From assembly GCF_900095885.1 (NCBI RefSeq), contig NZ_LT615367.1, forward strand, positions 3,100,001 to 3,164,000: a stretch of DNA of 64,000 nucleotides, read 5' to 3'. The position numbers and the translations under genes are program-made. This document shows, piece by piece, positions 41,849-52,378 of this stretch. The DNA comes from Dickeya aquatica. Lineage in GTDB: Bacteria > Pseudomonadota > Gammaproteobacteria > Enterobacterales > Enterobacteriaceae. Positions within the stretch are counted from its first letter, which is position 1. Each line of letters starts with the position of its first letter. Under the pieces are notes generated by a model. It was given only the letters and a program-made list of their open reading frames with translations. It did no database searches and was not told the origin of the DNA.

Positions 41849-42625
41849 ATGTTTGACAACGCCATTCTCGACCCGATTCACGCCTTTTTACCGGTTACCA
41901 CGCCCGATGCATGGCTTGCCGAGGCGCGCAAACCAGAAAACCTGCCAACACTGCTGTGCGATCATCTGCTGTGTGAGCTCAAAGCCGCACAGAGTGCGCT
42001 GTTTTTAATGCGGCGATACGCCGTTGATGAAAGCAGTCGCCATGTATTACAGGATTGGATAGCGCCCTATGAAGACTTTGCCTATAGAAAGAAAGGGGAT
42101 CTCCACACACTCAAGGCAGGCAGCCATATCACCCGGCAGATTCAGGCGCGCACAGCCTGTCATTACAGCCAGGAGATGATCGACAAAATGGTGCTGCTCA
42201 TCCGTGAAGAATTGCACCATTTCTACCAGGTTCTGGAAGTGATGACACAAAAAGGCATTGCCTATCAGAGCGTGCCTGCCAGCCGTTACGCCCGCGAGCT
42301 GACCCGGCACATCACTTCCTATGAACCGGATGCATTAGTCGATAAGCTTATCATCGGAGCTTTTATTGAGGCGCGATCCTGCGAGCGTTTTGCCAAGCTG
42401 GCTCCCTATCTGGACGAGAGCCTCAGCAAATTTTACACCTCGTTGTTACGCTCCGAAGCGCGTCACTATCAGGACTACCTGACACTGGCACAACACATTG
42501 CCGGGTACGACATTCAGCCAAGAATCGCGTTTTTCGCCGCCGCCGAGGCTGAATTAATTACCCGTGCGGACAACGACTTCAAATTTCACAGTGGCAACCC
42601 GACCAGGGCTGCTCTCTCAAGCTAG
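41849..42625 (+). CDS. miaE: tRNA 2-methylthio-N6-isopentenyladenosine-37 hydroxylase MiaE
   Basis: MiaE is a diiron monooxygenase that hydroxylates ms2i6A37 to ms2io6A37 in tRNAs reading UNN codons. The 258-residue protein has the ferritin-like iron-binding helices: REELHHFYQVLEVM, EARSCERFAKLAPYL and LRSEARHYQDYL. E. coli K-12 lacks this gene, while Salmonella and many plant-associated enterobacteria have it. It requires oxygen, so the modification reports aerobic growth. priC follows after 43 bp and is probably cotranscribed. Confidence 0.93.
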   Translation: MFDNAILDPIHAFLPVTTPDAWLAEARKPENLPTLLCDHLLCELKAAQSALFLMRRYAVDESSRHVLQDWIAPYEDFAYRKKGDLHTLKAGSHITRQIQARTACHYSQEMIDKMVLLIREELHHFYQVLEVMTQKGIAYQSVPASRYARELTRHITSYEPDALVDKLIIGAFIEARSCERFAKLAPYLDESLSKFYTSLLRSEARHYQDYLTLAQHIAGYDIQPRIAFFAAAEAELITRADNDFKFHSGNPTRAALSS

Positions 42626-42668
42626 TCACGCAGCCTTTGGCGGCGCAACTCCACATGAAGGGCTGAGA

Positions 42669-43202
42669 ATGGACACACATGCGCTGCTTAAGGCATTAGC
42701 ACAACAAATTGATACGCTGGCACACAGCGTAACGCCGATTGCGGGCCAGCAAGCCCCCCGCTCCCGTTTTGACCGCCAGCTATTTAGCAGCTATGGCACG
42801 CGACTGGGCGACTACCTCGACGAAATCCGCCACAACTACCAGCACCTGCAACAATATGTGCAGGAGCAGCGTCAGGAAAGGGTTGCCTTCATGGCGGAAA
42901 AATTACTGGCGCAAATGACGGCACTACAGCGGGAAGTGGCCACCCAGCCGTTGCGAAAGCAGGAGCCGACGACCCCGGAACCACAGGATCTCTACCAGAA
43001 GCTGGCAGAATATCAGGGCTATGAGCGGCGTTTACTGGCGATGGTGCAAGACAGAGAAAGCCTGTTGTCTGCCGAGAGCACGCTTACCGGGCAACAGCGT
43101 CTGCAACGGGAGCTGGCCGCGCTGGAAGGGCGGCTGACGCGCTGTCGCCAGGCGCTGGCGCGACTGGAGCGGCATATTGAACGCCGCGAGCGCGGGCTGT
43201 AA
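42669..43202 (+). CDS. priC: primosomal replication protein N'' PriC
   Basis: PriC restarts stalled forks by loading DnaB through SSB contact. The protein has 177 residues (E. coli 175). Conserved parts are SRFDRQLFSS, the helical middle, YERRLLAMVQDRE and the basic C-terminal helix RLTRCRQALARLERHIERRE. PriC diverges quickly, so similarity is moderate, but the position after ybaN and before ybaM agrees. ATG 42669 is preferred: the open frame runs back to 42564 but would overlap miaE. Confidence 0.9.
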   Translation: MDTHALLKALAQQIDTLAHSVTPIAGQQAPRSRFDRQLFSSYGTRLGDYLDEIRHNYQHLQQYVQEQRQERVAFMAEKLLAQMTALQREVATQPLRKQEPTTPEPQDLYQKLAEYQGYERRLLAMVQDRESLLSAESTLTGQQRLQRELAALEGRLTRCRQALARLERHIERRERGL

Positions 43203-43271
43203 CCCCGCGCCAGCGAACACAGACGCGATTTTGGCAAGTTACGATATACTCTTTTAATACTGATGATAAAA

Positions 43272-43296
43272 ACCATGACATCATCATGGTCATGGT
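43272..43296 (+). other. inverted repeat in the ybaM leader
   Basis: ACCATGAC (43272-43279) pairs with GTCATGGT (43289-43296) around a 9-nt loop that itself repeats ATC-ATC. It lies between priC and ybaM, about 85 bp before the ybaM ATG. It may be an operator or leader hairpin. The upstream TATACT at 43245 has no matching -35. Confidence 0.35.
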
Positions 43297-43379
43297 AGCA
43301 ATAACATCCCTTCACTCTGGGTGAGCACGGTTTCTGGTCGCCAGCCATCATTTTGTATGTTGAAACAAGAGGAAGCACC

Positions 43380-43577
43380 ATGTCGCTGGAGCACGAAACA
43401 CCGGCCGTCAAACTGGCCGTTGATCTGATTATGCTGCTTGAAGACAACCACATTGAGCCACTGGTGGTACTGGCTGCGCTGGATATTGTCCAACGGGATT
43501 TTCAGCGAAAAGCGGCGCGACTCTCAGCGGCTGCGGTGGCCCCCCCCACAGCACCGCCATCGCCCGGCAACACCTAA
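43380..43577 (+). CDS. ybaM: YbaM/DUF2496 family small protein
   Basis: A 65-residue protein of unknown function. Its N-terminal half (VKLAVDLIMLLEDNHIEP, AALDIVQRDFQRK) matches E. coli YbaM (53 residues). The C-terminal part is longer and rich in Ala and Pro (SAAAVAPPTAPPSPGNT). The start is ATG 43380 with GAGG upstream; an in-frame codon at 43353 is rejected. It is convergent with mscK 23 bp away. Confidence 0.88.
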   Translation: MSLEHETPAVKLAVDLIMLLEDNHIEPLVVLAALDIVQRDFQRKAARLSAAAVAPPTAPPSPGNT

Positions 43578-43600
43578 TCGTACCGGGCGACAGACTGGTT

Positions 43601-46600
43601 TTAAATCAACGGCTTTTCAGTCATTGCTGTATGGGTGCGGGAAACCTCTTTAATTTCATTCCCCTGAGCATTATGTAAATACACGTCCAGTTGGTTGAAA
43701 GCGATATCAATCCCATTCTCGCGACAGAGCGTGTCAATAGTGCGATTAAGCTCATCGACGGTATAGCTGCGATCGCGCAGTTCACGCACATATAAACGCA
43801 GTTCATGCTCCAGCGCACTCTGGCCAAAGGTGAGGAAAAACACCTGCGGCTCAGGGTCAGTCATCACGCGTGGGTTATCTCGTGCAGCTTGCAGCAATAT
43901 GGCTTTCACCTTGTCCAAATCAGAGCCATACGCGACACCGATACGAATCAACACGCGCGTAATCGTGTCTGATAATGACCAGTTAATCAGTCGTTCGGTA
44001 ACAAATGCCTTATTAGGAATAATCACTTCTTTGCGATCAAAATCAGTAATGGTCGTCGCACGAATACGAATTTTACTTACCGACCCCGAAAACGAGCCGA
44101 TGGTAATCGTGTCACCGATCCGAACCGGGCGCTCAAACAAAATGATCAAGCCTGAGACAAAGTTGGCAAAAATCTCCTGCAAACCAAACCCCAGCCCCAC
44201 GGACAATGCCGCCACCAGCCATTGTAATTTATCCCACGACACGCCCAGGGAACTGAGCGATGCCACCGCACCCACCGCCATAATTAGATAGGTGAGGATA
44301 GTGGTAATCGCATACGAGGTGCCCTGGCGCAGTTGCAGGCGTGACAGAACCAATACTTCCAGTAGCCCCGGTAAGTTACGGGTCATCACATACGCAACGG
44401 CACCAATCACCAACGCCACCAGCACATTGCCCAGTGTGACTGGTTGCATAACCGAGCCACTGGCAGCAACCGTGCTGTAATGCCACAGCGTGATGCTATC
44501 CAGATAGGAGAAAACCGTGACCAGATCGGACCAAATCCAGTAAAACGCCCCGGAAAAAGCCAGAAACAGCACCATCGTGGTCAAACGTAATGATTGCTGG
44601 CTAATCTGCTCCAGCGCCAGTGGCGCTTCTGGCACAGGCTCACTCCCTTCTGCCCCTTCCTTAACTAAATTCTGCCGCCGTGCCAGCGCCCGGCGGTACG
44701 CCAGACGGCGCGCCGCCACGCTTAGCCCGCGAATGGTGGCAAAATAGACAATATTCCAGACAATCAGCAGATACAGGCTATCCATCCAGCGGCTGGCCAA
44801 CCGCAGTGTGGTGTAGAAGAAGCCATTGAGCATCAGACCTATCAAGAATAGCGGCATAGCCGCCTGCATTGTCACCACAATCAACTGCACGGTATGGCGC
44901 TCTTTTTCACGCCAACAATCCCGACACACCGGGAACACCAGAATGGTCAACAGCAACAGGTTGCCCACAATAATAATCTGGCCCATCGCATCATCCACCA
45001 GCGACAACGGCGCTTTCTGCCCGATAACCGACCAGAACAGCAGTGGCAGTAACGCCAGACCAAGGCGAAAGACCTGACGGCGATAGTGGGCGCAACGGGA
45101 AGCCGGGATGTTAAAATGGCGCTCACTCACACCAGCCGGTTTTAAACTAAACCAGGCGGTGGCAAACACCAGCCATAGCAAGGCGAGATTTTCACTCAAC
45201 AGCCAGGCAAAACTGCCTGATGGCGTATTGGTTAATCTGAGCCACCACCCCAGCGACAAAATCACCAATACGCCCGGTAACGTGCGCAAAATCAGCAACA
45301 AAATCGCCTGCGGCGTGTGCAACTGGCTGTCTCGTTTAAGCAGCCCGACATCTTCCGCCAGTTTCTGCTGATAAGCCTCGATACTCTTACGCCGCCACAG
45401 CAACACCCCCACCAGCAATAGCGCTGGTACCATGACCAGCAACGATGCAAGTAACCCCTGGAGCAACTGCGCGCCCTTCCATGCAGGGTGCAGAGCAGTG
45501 AACTGCAGCTTAAGTGCAGAAGGCAAGTCCTTCAGCCAGTTCCAGTCCATCGGTTTATTACTGCTGACCCAGAAAATTTGCTGCGTCAGCGTGCGTTGCA
45601 GCGACGCATTCACACTCATTAACTGCTGGCGGCTAATCTGTAAGTTAATAGCCAGCATCAGTTGATTGCCAAGCTGTTTATTGAGTTGGTCCAGCAACTC
45701 CCGACGCATGTCCAGGATCTGCTCAAGGGCATCATTGACTTCGGCATCCAGCACGGTATTGGTATTGTGGGCAATCAGTTGCTGAATATATTCATCGCCG
45801 CGAAATAACACATCTCGCTGCTGGTTGATATCAAATTGCTCTAAGCGCAAATCGGCAATCTGGGCACCAATGTTGCCCATCGCATCTGCCGACGGTAAAT
45901 TCTGCTGCTGTTGATAAAGAATGCGTGATAGCAACAGGCTCCCTTTCAGCACGGTAATTTGCTCTTTCAGATTACGTTCTGACTGCGTGGCCCGGTCCAG
46001 CCAGTTTTTTACCTGAATACTCTCCTGCACCAACGTATTACCGGCTTGTGTTGCTTTAATAAGGCGCTGACTGAGCTGGCGATTCGTTTCCATCTCCGTC
46101 TTAACCAGAGGATTTTCCTGAATGCGCTGTAATTCGTCTGAATTCTGCGCCTCCTTGGCCGTTTTTTCCGACAAGGTCAGCCGTTTGTTATTGATAACCC
46201 CTTGCAGCGTTTGCACCATGCGCTCCAGTTGGCCTATCTGTGCCGCGGTATAATCACGTTGTTTTTGCAACAGATCCTGCATCGTGGTGTTCACTTCCAG
46301 GCTTTTACGCTGCTGTTCCATCTGCAATACAACCAGTGCCTGCTCCGTTTGCAACAAAATTTGTTGGCTGGCACGTAGTGGCTCCTGAGCAGGATCAAGG
46401 CCACTTAATTGAGTACGCAACTGCTGGCTACGCTGCGAGGCGGCATACAATGCACTTTGCACTCGCTCGGGCTGCGTCTGAAGTGAAATCAACTGGCTAT
46501 TATAGGTAGACAAATTCTCCTGGGCGGCCTGTAAGTCATCCAGCGTTTCATTCAGGCGCGCTTCCAGTTGTTTTAATGGCAAGGATTCCAGCGCAGGCGG

Positions 46601-46984
46601 TGTGACCGGTGCGGCTGCACTGAGTGCCGTCAGATCTTCACTGACCTGTTTAAGTTTGGCCGGTGCCTGTGCCGCCTGCTGTTTAAGCTGTGCCGTTTCC
46701 TGCCTGACGCGTTCAATGCTATCCAGCACATCCAGTGTTTGGGTTAAATCCTGCTGAGTCAGCTTGTCTGCCGAGGTGAGGCTTTTTTGCTTATTCAGCG
46801 TATCGAGCCGCCCCTGGATTTCTGTGCGTGTCGGCACATCATTCGCCGCCGCCCAGACAGCAAATGATGGCACCAGCCCACCCAGCAGCAGCCATAGCAA
46901 CAGCAGCAGACTATTTTGAATACGGGAACAAAAGAGGCGGAAAAAAACATGCAGGTCAAAGGGAACAGCGAAACGGCAACTCAT
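43601..46984 (-). CDS. mscK: potassium-dependent mechanosensitive channel MscK (KefA)
   Basis: MscK is a large MscS-family channel that releases solutes on osmotic downshift, gated by tension and external K+. The 1127-residue protein (E. coli 1120) has a signal-like N-terminus (NSLLLLLWLLLGGLVPSFAVWA), a long periplasmic coiled-coil domain to about residue 480, about 11 membrane helices, and a C-terminal MscS core (WDKLQWLVAALSVGLGFGLQ, EIFANFVSGLIILFERPVRIGD, RATTITDFDRKEVIIPNK). The gene stands alone, followed by acrR on the same strand upstream. Confidence 0.96.
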   Translation of the reverse strand: MSCRFAVPFDLHVFFRLFCSRIQNSLLLLLWLLLGGLVPSFAVWAAANDVPTRTEIQGRLDTLNKQKSLTSADKLTQQDLTQTLDVLDSIERVRQETAQLKQQAAQAPAKLKQVSEDLTALSAAAPVTPPALESLPLKQLEARLNETLDDLQAAQENLSTYNSQLISLQTQPERVQSALYAASQRSQQLRTQLSGLDPAQEPLRASQQILLQTEQALVVLQMEQQRKSLEVNTTMQDLLQKQRDYTAAQIGQLERMVQTLQGVINNKRLTLSEKTAKEAQNSDELQRIQENPLVKTEMETNRQLSQRLIKATQAGNTLVQESIQVKNWLDRATQSERNLKEQITVLKGSLLLSRILYQQQQNLPSADAMGNIGAQIADLRLEQFDINQQRDVLFRGDEYIQQLIAHNTNTVLDAEVNDALEQILDMRRELLDQLNKQLGNQLMLAINLQISRQQLMSVNASLQRTLTQQIFWVSSNKPMDWNWLKDLPSALKLQFTALHPAWKGAQLLQGLLASLLVMVPALLLVGVLLWRRKSIEAYQQKLAEDVGLLKRDSQLHTPQAILLLILRTLPGVLVILSLGWWLRLTNTPSGSFAWLLSENLALLWLVFATAWFSLKPAGVSERHFNIPASRCAHYRRQVFRLGLALLPLLFWSVIGQKAPLSLVDDAMGQIIIVGNLLLLTILVFPVCRDCWREKERHTVQLIVVTMQAAMPLFLIGLMLNGFFYTTLRLASRWMDSLYLLIVWNIVYFATIRGLSVAARRLAYRRALARRQNLVKEGAEGSEPVPEAPLALEQISQQSLRLTTMVLFLAFSGAFYWIWSDLVTVFSYLDSITLWHYSTVAASGSVMQPVTLGNVLVALVIGAVAYVMTRNLPGLLEVLVLSRLQLRQGTSYAITTILTYLIMAVGAVASLSSLGVSWDKLQWLVAALSVGLGFGLQEIFANFVSGLIILFERPVRIGDTITIGSFSGSVSKIRIRATTITDFDRKEVIIPNKAFVTERLINWSLSDTITRVLIRIGVAYGSDLDKVKAILLQAARDNPRVMTDPEPQVFFLTFGQSALEHELRLYVRELRDRSYTVDELNRTIDTLCRENGIDIAFNQLDVYLHNAQGNEIKEVSRTHTAMTEKPLI

Positions 46985-47065
46985 GATGTATCATCAGTTT
47001 TAGAAGGATGCCGCAGTTTACCATGCCAGACATAAGACAAGGTATGCCCGGCTGTAAACGACAGT

Positions 47066-47716
47066 TTATTCTCCGCTCTGGTTTATGGTGCGCATTGCCG
47101 GACTGCTGCGCAGCATGTCAATCACCCCCTCTACCAGGTAGGGAGCCTCTTTTTCTAAATCAAAGCTCTCTGGCAAAAACAACCAATTTTCCATAATGCC
47201 GGACAGATAGGCACGCAACACGACGGCCGCCCGACGTGGGTTCACATCCTGCGGCAACATCCCCTGGTGAATACATTTCATCAGCGAGACTTCAATTTTG
47301 GAATAACAGTCCAGATAGAGTTCTCTGCGCCCATTAAATGTTGGCAACATTTCACCGACGAATTCACATTTATGGAAAATAATTTCCATCATCGATCGCC
47401 ACTCTACGTCCGACTTGGTGAGCCTCAGCATATAAATAAGCAATGCCCTGAGAACATGAAGTGGATCATCGGGAAATTTTGCCTGATACTCAATCTCGAA
47501 ATCAGCAATCTTGGATTCTGAACGCGCCCATATCTCATCAAACAGTTCAGCTTTGTTTTTGAAGTGCCAGTAAATAGCACCGCGTGTCACACCTGCGGCT
47601 GTGGCAATATCAGACAATGAAGTTGAAGACACACCATGCTCGGAAAACAGGCGTAATGCCGCATCCATAATCTGAAGTTTGGTTTCCTGAGCCTGTTGTT
47701 TGGTTTTTCGTGCCAT
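47066..47716 (-). CDS. acrR: TetR-family repressor AcrR
   Basis: AcrR represses acrAB and itself and is released by efflux substrates. The 216-residue protein (E. coli 215) has the TetR helix-turn-helix SSTSLSDIATAAGVTRGAIYWHFKNK and a divergent ligand domain containing FHKCEFVGEMLP and SGIMENWLF. ATG 47716 (MARKTKQQ) is preferred to a start five codons earlier. It is divergent from acrA, and the operator lies between them. Confidence 0.97.
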   Translation of the reverse strand: MARKTKQQAQETKLQIMDAALRLFSEHGVSSTSLSDIATAAGVTRGAIYWHFKNKAELFDEIWARSESKIADFEIEYQAKFPDDPLHVLRALLIYMLRLTKSDVEWRSMMEIIFHKCEFVGEMLPTFNGRRELYLDCYSKIEVSLMKCIHQGMLPQDVNPRRAAVVLRAYLSGIMENWLFLPESFDLEKEAPYLVEGVIDMLRSSPAMRTINQSGE

Positions 47717-47744
47717 AGTGCTGACTTTCAAAGATAGCGAGATT

Positions 47745-47768
47745 TACATACATTCACGGATGTATGTA
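47745..47768. promoter_or_regulatory. AcrR operator
   Basis: TACATACATT (47745-47754), centre CACG, GATGTATGTA (47759-47768): a 24-bp inverted repeat with 9 of 10 matching pairs. It agrees with the known E. coli AcrR site except in the centre. It lies 29 bp from the acrR ATG and 90 bp from acrA, so it can repress both. Confidence 0.93.
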
Positions 47769-47858
47769 ACATAGCACGAACCTGAAATGATCGCAGCAAT
47801 CGCTTTAAAAGCGTGTGATCCATTGGTCAATTAAAAATCGGACACTTGGGGTTTATCT

Positions 47859-49049
47859 ATGAATAAAAACAGAAGGCTTACGCCTCTGGCGGCAATGCTG
47901 ATGCTTTCTGGCAGCCTGATACTCACGGGATGTGATAACAAGGCATCCCAACAAGGTGGCCACCCAGGCGGTGCGCCGGAAGTGGGTATTGTCACGATAA
48001 AATCACAATCACTGAACATTACTACTGAACTTCCTGGCCGTACCAGTGCCTACCGTATTGCTGAAGTCCGTCCTCAGGTGAGTGGAATTATCCTGAAACG
48101 GAATTTTGTCGAAGGCAGTGACGTTAAAGTCGGCACATCACTGTATCAAATCGATCCTGCTACCTATCAGGCTCAATATAACAATGCCAAAGCAGCACTG
48201 GCGCAGGCGAATGCCAATGCAGAAATCGCGCAATTAACGGTTAACCGCTATAAACCGCTGGTCGGCACGAACTATGTCAGCAAGCAGGATTATGACCAGG
48301 CTTTGGCAACAGCACGCCAGACACAGGCAGCCGTTGAAGCAGCCAAAGCCAGCCTGGACAGTGCACAGATCAACCTGAACTACACCCGTGTGACCGCCCC
48401 CATTAGTGGCCGCGTCGGGAAATCCACGGTAACGGAAGGCGCGTTGGTTTCCAGCGCACAAACCACAGCGTTGACGACCATCCAACAGCTCGACCCGATT
48501 TACGTCGATGTGACGCAATCCACCAATGACTTCCTGCGTCTGAAAAAAGAACTGGAGAATGGCTCGCTGAAACAAACCGAAGGTAAAGCCAGCGTACAGT
48601 TAACGCTGGATAACGGCATTCGCTATAGCCAAAACGGTACGCTGGAGTTTTCTGATGTGACCGTGGATGAAACCACTGGTTCTATCACTTTGCGCGCCGT
48701 GTTCCCTAATCCGGATCACACCCTGCTGCCAGGAATGTTTGTGCGTGCTCAAATGGATTCCGGTGTAAACCCGGATGCCATTTTAGTTCCGCAGCAAGGC
48801 GTTAGCCGCACACCACGCGGTGATGCCGCTGTTATGGTGGTCGGCGATGGCGACAAAGTCGAAGTACGTCCTGTTGTGACCGGCCAGGCAATTGGTGACA
48901 AATGGCTGATAACATCCGGCGTCAAATCGGGTGATCGCATCATCGTCACCGGGCTGCAAAAAATCAGACCGGGTATGCAGGTGAAAACGCAGGAAGTGAC
49001 TGCCGGTAATGCGCAGCAGCAGGCGCAGCCTCAACCCGCCAAGTCTTAA
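47859..49049 (+). CDS. acrA: AcrA periplasmic adaptor lipoprotein
   Basis: AcrA links the AcrB pump to TolC. The 396-residue protein has a lipoprotein signal with lipobox ILTGC (acylated Cys25). The lipoyl and beta-barrel parts flank an alpha-helical hairpin (QYNNAKAALAQANANAEIAQ, then AVEAAKASLDSAQINLNYTR). VTAPISGRVGKSTVTEGALV and the TLLPGMFV stretch are typical. The upstream bases ATAGCACGA and AATCGGACACT are shared with the E. coli acrAB leader. acrB starts 16 bp on. Confidence 0.98.
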   Translation: MNKNRRLTPLAAMLMLSGSLILTGCDNKASQQGGHPGGAPEVGIVTIKSQSLNITTELPGRTSAYRIAEVRPQVSGIILKRNFVEGSDVKVGTSLYQIDPATYQAQYNNAKAALAQANANAEIAQLTVNRYKPLVGTNYVSKQDYDQALATARQTQAAVEAAKASLDSAQINLNYTRVTAPISGRVGKSTVTEGALVSSAQTTALTTIQQLDPIYVDVTQSTNDFLRLKKELENGSLKQTEGKASVQLTLDNGIRYSQNGTLEFSDVTVDETTGSITLRAVFPNPDHTLLPGMFVRAQMDSGVNPDAILVPQQGVSRTPRGDAAVMVVGDGDKVEVRPVVTGQAIGDKWLITSGVKSGDRIIVTGLQKIRPGMQVKTQEVTAGNAQQQAQPQPAKS

Positions 49050-49065
49050 CAGGAGCCGGTAATCC

Positions 49066-52000
49066 ATGGCCAAGTTTTTCATAGATCGCCCGATTTTTGC
49101 CTGGGTCATCGCCATTATGGTGATGCTCACCGGGCTGCTGGCAATACTTAAATTGCCAATTGCCCAGTACCCGACGATTGCCCCGCCTGCTGTGCAGATT
49201 ACGGCAAACTATCCGGGTGCTGATGCAAAAACCCTGCAAGATACTGTGACGCAAGTTATTGAACAGAACATGAACGGCCTCGACAAATTGCTGTACATGT
49301 CCTCGAACAGTGACTCATCAGGCACAGTGCAAATCACGCTGACATTTGATGCGGATGCCAACCCGGATATCGCGCAGGTTCAGGTACAAAACAAATTGCA
49401 GCTGGCCATGCCGCTGCTGCCGCAAGAAGTGCAACAGCAAGGGGTTAGCGTACAGAAATCAAGCAGTAGCTTCCTGATGGTGCTCGGTTTCATCAGCGAT
49501 GATGACAACATGACTCAACAGGACATCGCTGACTTCGTAGGCTCCAGCCTCAAAGATCCTATCAGCCGTGTGCGTGGGGTCGGTGATACCCAGTTGTTCG
49601 GCTCTCAGTACGCCATGCGCGTCTGGCTGGATCCGGACAAACTGAACAATTACCAGTTGACAACCAGCGATGTCGTCTCGGCTATTCAGGTGCAAAACAA
49701 CCAGATAGCCGCAGGCCAGTTGGGAGGAACACCACCAGTTCCGGGTCAAAAACTCAATGCTTCAATCATTGCGCAGACTCGCCTAAACTCACCAGAACAG
49801 TTTGGCAACATCCTGTTGAAGGTGAATCAGGATGGCTCTCAGGTTCGCCTGAAAAATGTCGCACGCATCGAATTAGGCGGAGAGAGTTACAGCGTTATCG
49901 CCCGTTATAATGGACGCCCGGCAGCCGGTCTCGGGATTAAACTTGCCACCGGTGCCAACGCCCTGGATACCGCCTCGGCGGTCAAGGCGGAAATCAACAA
50001 ACTGCAATCCACCTTTCCGAGTGGAATGAAGGTGGTCTACCCTTATGACACCACTCCATTCGTGAAAATTTCTATTTACGAAGTGGTAAAAACGCTGCTC
50101 GAAGCTATCGTGCTGGTGTTTGTGGTGATGTACCTGTTCTTGCAGAATTTCCGCGCAACGCTTATTCCCACCATTGCCGTGCCGGTGGTCTTACTCGGGA
50201 CATTCTCCATTCTTTCCACGTTTGGTTACTCCATTAACACCTTAACCATGTTTGCAATGGTGCTGGCCATCGGCCTGCTGGTGGATGATGCCATTGTGGT
50301 GGTGGAAAACGTTGAGCGTGTGATGGCCGAGGAAGGCTTATCCCCCAAAGAAGCAACACGCAAATCGATGGGGCAAATTCAGGGCGCGCTGGTTGGTATC
50401 GCACTGGTACTGTCAGCGGTATTCGTCCCGATGGCGTTCTCCGGCGGCTCTACTGGTGCCATTTACCGCCAGTTCTCCGTCACCATTGTCTCTGCCATGG
50501 TGCTGTCCGTTCTGGTTGCGTTAATCCTGACGCCAGCGCTTTGTGCCACTATTCTCAAACCGATGGCGCATCACAGTGGCGAGAGGAAAGGATTCTTCGG
50601 CTGGTTTAACCGCTTGTTTGAGAAAAGCGCCCATCACTACACAGACAGTGTTGCCAATATTCTGCGCAGCACCGGCCGATATCTGGTGGTGTACCTGATT
50701 ATCGTTGTGGGATTAGGGTTTATGTTCAGCCGCGTGCCTAGTTCCTTCCTGCCGCAGGAAGATCAGGGCGTGCTGCTGACGATGGTGCAGCTACCTGTTG
50801 GTGGCACTCAGGAAAGTACCCAGAAGGTACTCGACCAAGTTAATGACTATTACCTGAAAAACGAGAAAGACAATGTCAAATCGGTCTTTACCGTCAACGG
50901 GTTTGGTTTCGCTGGCCGCGGTCAAAACATGGGGATTGCGTTTGCCAGCCTGAAAGACTGGGATGAGCGCCATGGTGCAGGTAACAAAGTTGAGGCGATT
51001 ATCGGCCGGGCATTTGGGGCGTTTTCCCAAATAAAAGAGGCCATGGTTATTCCTTTCAACATCCCGGCGATTGTTGAACTTGGAACGGCCAGTGGTTTCG
51101 ACTTCCAGTTGATTGACCAAAACAACCTGGGTCACGAAAAACTGATGGCGGCCCGTAATCAGTTACTGGGAATGATAGCTCAGCATCCCGACACGCTGGT
51201 GCGTGTTCGTCCAAACGGGATGGAAGATACGCCGCAATACCGTATTGATATCGACCAGGAAAAAGCGGAATCACTGGGTGTGTCTATTTCCACCATTAAC
51301 GCCACGCTCTCTACGGCGCTGGGTGGTAGCTACATCAACGACTTTATTGATCGTGGTCGGGTGAAAAAAGTGTACGTTCAGGCTGAAGCACGGTTCCGTA
51401 TGCTGCCTACCGATATCCAGAAATGGTATGTCCGCGGTACATCGGGTCAAATGGTGCCCTTCTCTGCTTTTGCCTCTGCCCGCTGGGAATATGGTTCACC
51501 ACGTCTGGAACGCTATAACGGTTTACCTGCTGTAGAACTGGTGGGTGAAGCCGCGCCTGGCAAAAGTACCGGTGAAGCGATGGCGTTAATGGAACAGCTT
51601 GCGTCCCAATTGCCACCAGGCATCGGTTTTGACTGGACGGGCATGTCCTATCAGGAGCGGCTGTCAGGTAATCAGGCACCGGCATTGCTGATTATCTCAG
51701 GGATTGTCGTCTTCCTGTGCCTGGCAGCACTGTATGAGAGTTGGTCAATTCCCTTCTCCGTCATGCTGGTTGTTCCTCTTGGGGTATTTGGTGCCGTCAT
51801 GGCAGCCGGTATCCGCGAGCTGGAAAATGACGTCTATTTCAAAGTGGGGTTGCTGACAACCATAGGTTTATCGGCAAAGAATGCCATTTTGATTGTTGAG
51901 TTTGCTAAAGACTTGATTGAAAAAGAAGGTAAAGGGCTGATTGAAGCGACTCTGGATGCCGTTCGCATGCGTTTGCGACCAATCCTGATGACCTCTCTGG

Positions 52001-52218
52001 CCTTTATTCTCGGTGTGGTGCCATTGGTTATCAGTACCGGAGCGGGCTCTGGCGCACAAAATGCCGTCGGTACCGGCGTAATGGGTGGGATGATCACCGC
52101 AACGGTGCTGGCTATCTACTTTGTACCGTTGTTCTTTGTGGTCGTCAGCCGTCGTTTCAGCAAGAAAAAAGACGCTGAAAAGTCACTGCATGATAAGACA
52201 CCGGTCAGTCATCCGTAA
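49066..52218 (+). CDS. acrB: RND multidrug efflux pump AcrB
   Basis: AcrB is the trimeric proton-driven pump of AcrAB-TolC. It has 1050 residues (E. coli 1049). The proton-relay pair Asp407-Asp408 is in [20 protein letters not shown], and the partner lysine region is in the second half ([19 protein letters not shown]). The N-terminal [20 protein letters not shown] is typical. In plant pathogens of this group AcrAB exports plant antimicrobials. AGGAG precedes the ATG. It ends in a strong terminator. Confidence 0.98.
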   Translation: MAKFFIDRPIFAWVIAIMVMLTGLLAILKLPIAQYPTIAPPAVQITANYPGADAKTLQDTVTQVIEQNMNGLDKLLYMSSNSDSSGTVQITLTFDADANPDIAQVQVQNKLQLAMPLLPQEVQQQGVSVQKSSSSFLMVLGFISDDDNMTQQDIADFVGSSLKDPISRVRGVGDTQLFGSQYAMRVWLDPDKLNNYQLTTSDVVSAIQVQNNQIAAGQLGGTPPVPGQKLNASIIAQTRLNSPEQFGNILLKVNQDGSQVRLKNVARIELGGESYSVIARYNGRPAAGLGIKLATGANALDTASAVKAEINKLQSTFPSGMKVVYPYDTTPFVKISIYEVVKTLLEAIVLVFVVMYLFLQNFRATLIPTIAVPVVLLGTFSILSTFGYSINTLTMFAMVLAIGLLVDDAIVVVENVERVMAEEGLSPKEATRKSMGQIQGALVGIALVLSAVFVPMAFSGGSTGAIYRQFSVTIVSAMVLSVLVALILTPALCATILKPMAHHSGERKGFFGWFNRLFEKSAHHYTDSVANILRSTGRYLVVYLIIVVGLGFMFSRVPSSFLPQEDQGVLLTMVQLPVGGTQESTQKVLDQVNDYYLKNEKDNVKSVFTVNGFGFAGRGQNMGIAFASLKDWDERHGAGNKVEAIIGRAFGAFSQIKEAMVIPFNIPAIVELGTASGFDFQLIDQNNLGHEKLMAARNQLLGMIAQHPDTLVRVRPNGMEDTPQYRIDIDQEKAESLGVSISTINATLSTALGGSYINDFIDRGRVKKVYVQAEARFRMLPTDIQKWYVRGTSGQMVPFSAFASARWEYGSPRLERYNGLPAVELVGEAAPGKSTGEAMALMEQLASQLPPGIGFDWTGMSYQERLSGNQAPALLIISGIVVFLCLAALYESWSIPFSVMLVVPLGVFGAVMAAGIRELENDVYFKVGLLTTIGLSAKNAILIVEFAKDLIEKEGKGLIEATLDAVRMRLRPILMTSLAFILGVVPLVISTGAGSGAQNAVGTGVMGGMITATVLAIYFVPLFFVVVSRRFSKKKDAEKSLHDKTPVSHP

Positions 52219-52243
52219 CGTCTACCCGTCATCTCTTCAGCCA

Positions 52244-52269
52244 AAGGCCGCTCTCGCGGCCTTTTTTTT
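52244..52269 (+). terminator. acrAB intrinsic terminator
   Basis: AAGGCCGC (52244-52251) pairs with GCGGCCTT (52256-52263), loop TCTC, followed by a run of T to 52269. It is 26 bp past the acrB stop. Confidence 0.94.
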
Positions 52270-52344
52270 GGCTACCGCACATCACACGCAGCAATACCCG
52301 TACAAGTCATAACGTTGCACATTAGGATAAAAAAGCGCATCATA

Positions 52345-52364
52345 TGATATGTTATAACATATCA
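52345..52364. promoter_or_regulatory. perfect 20-bp palindrome, Zur-type operator
   Basis: TGATATGTTATAACATATCA is a perfect palindrome with the TGTTATAACA core of gamma-proteobacterial Zur sites. It ends 14 bp before the rpmE2 ATG, so it would cover the promoter or start region. Zur releases such sites when zinc is scarce, which fits the zinc-free ribosomal proteins encoded next. Confidence 0.88.
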
Positions 52365-52378
52365 AAATGGAGATTATC

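Noticed and set aside
47769..47800. Marbox for acrAB around ATAGCACGAACCTGAAAT
   Set aside because: GCAC fits, but the spacing to AAAT is one base short of the consensus and the RYY positions fail. The bases are shared with E. coli, so a role is possible but not shown.
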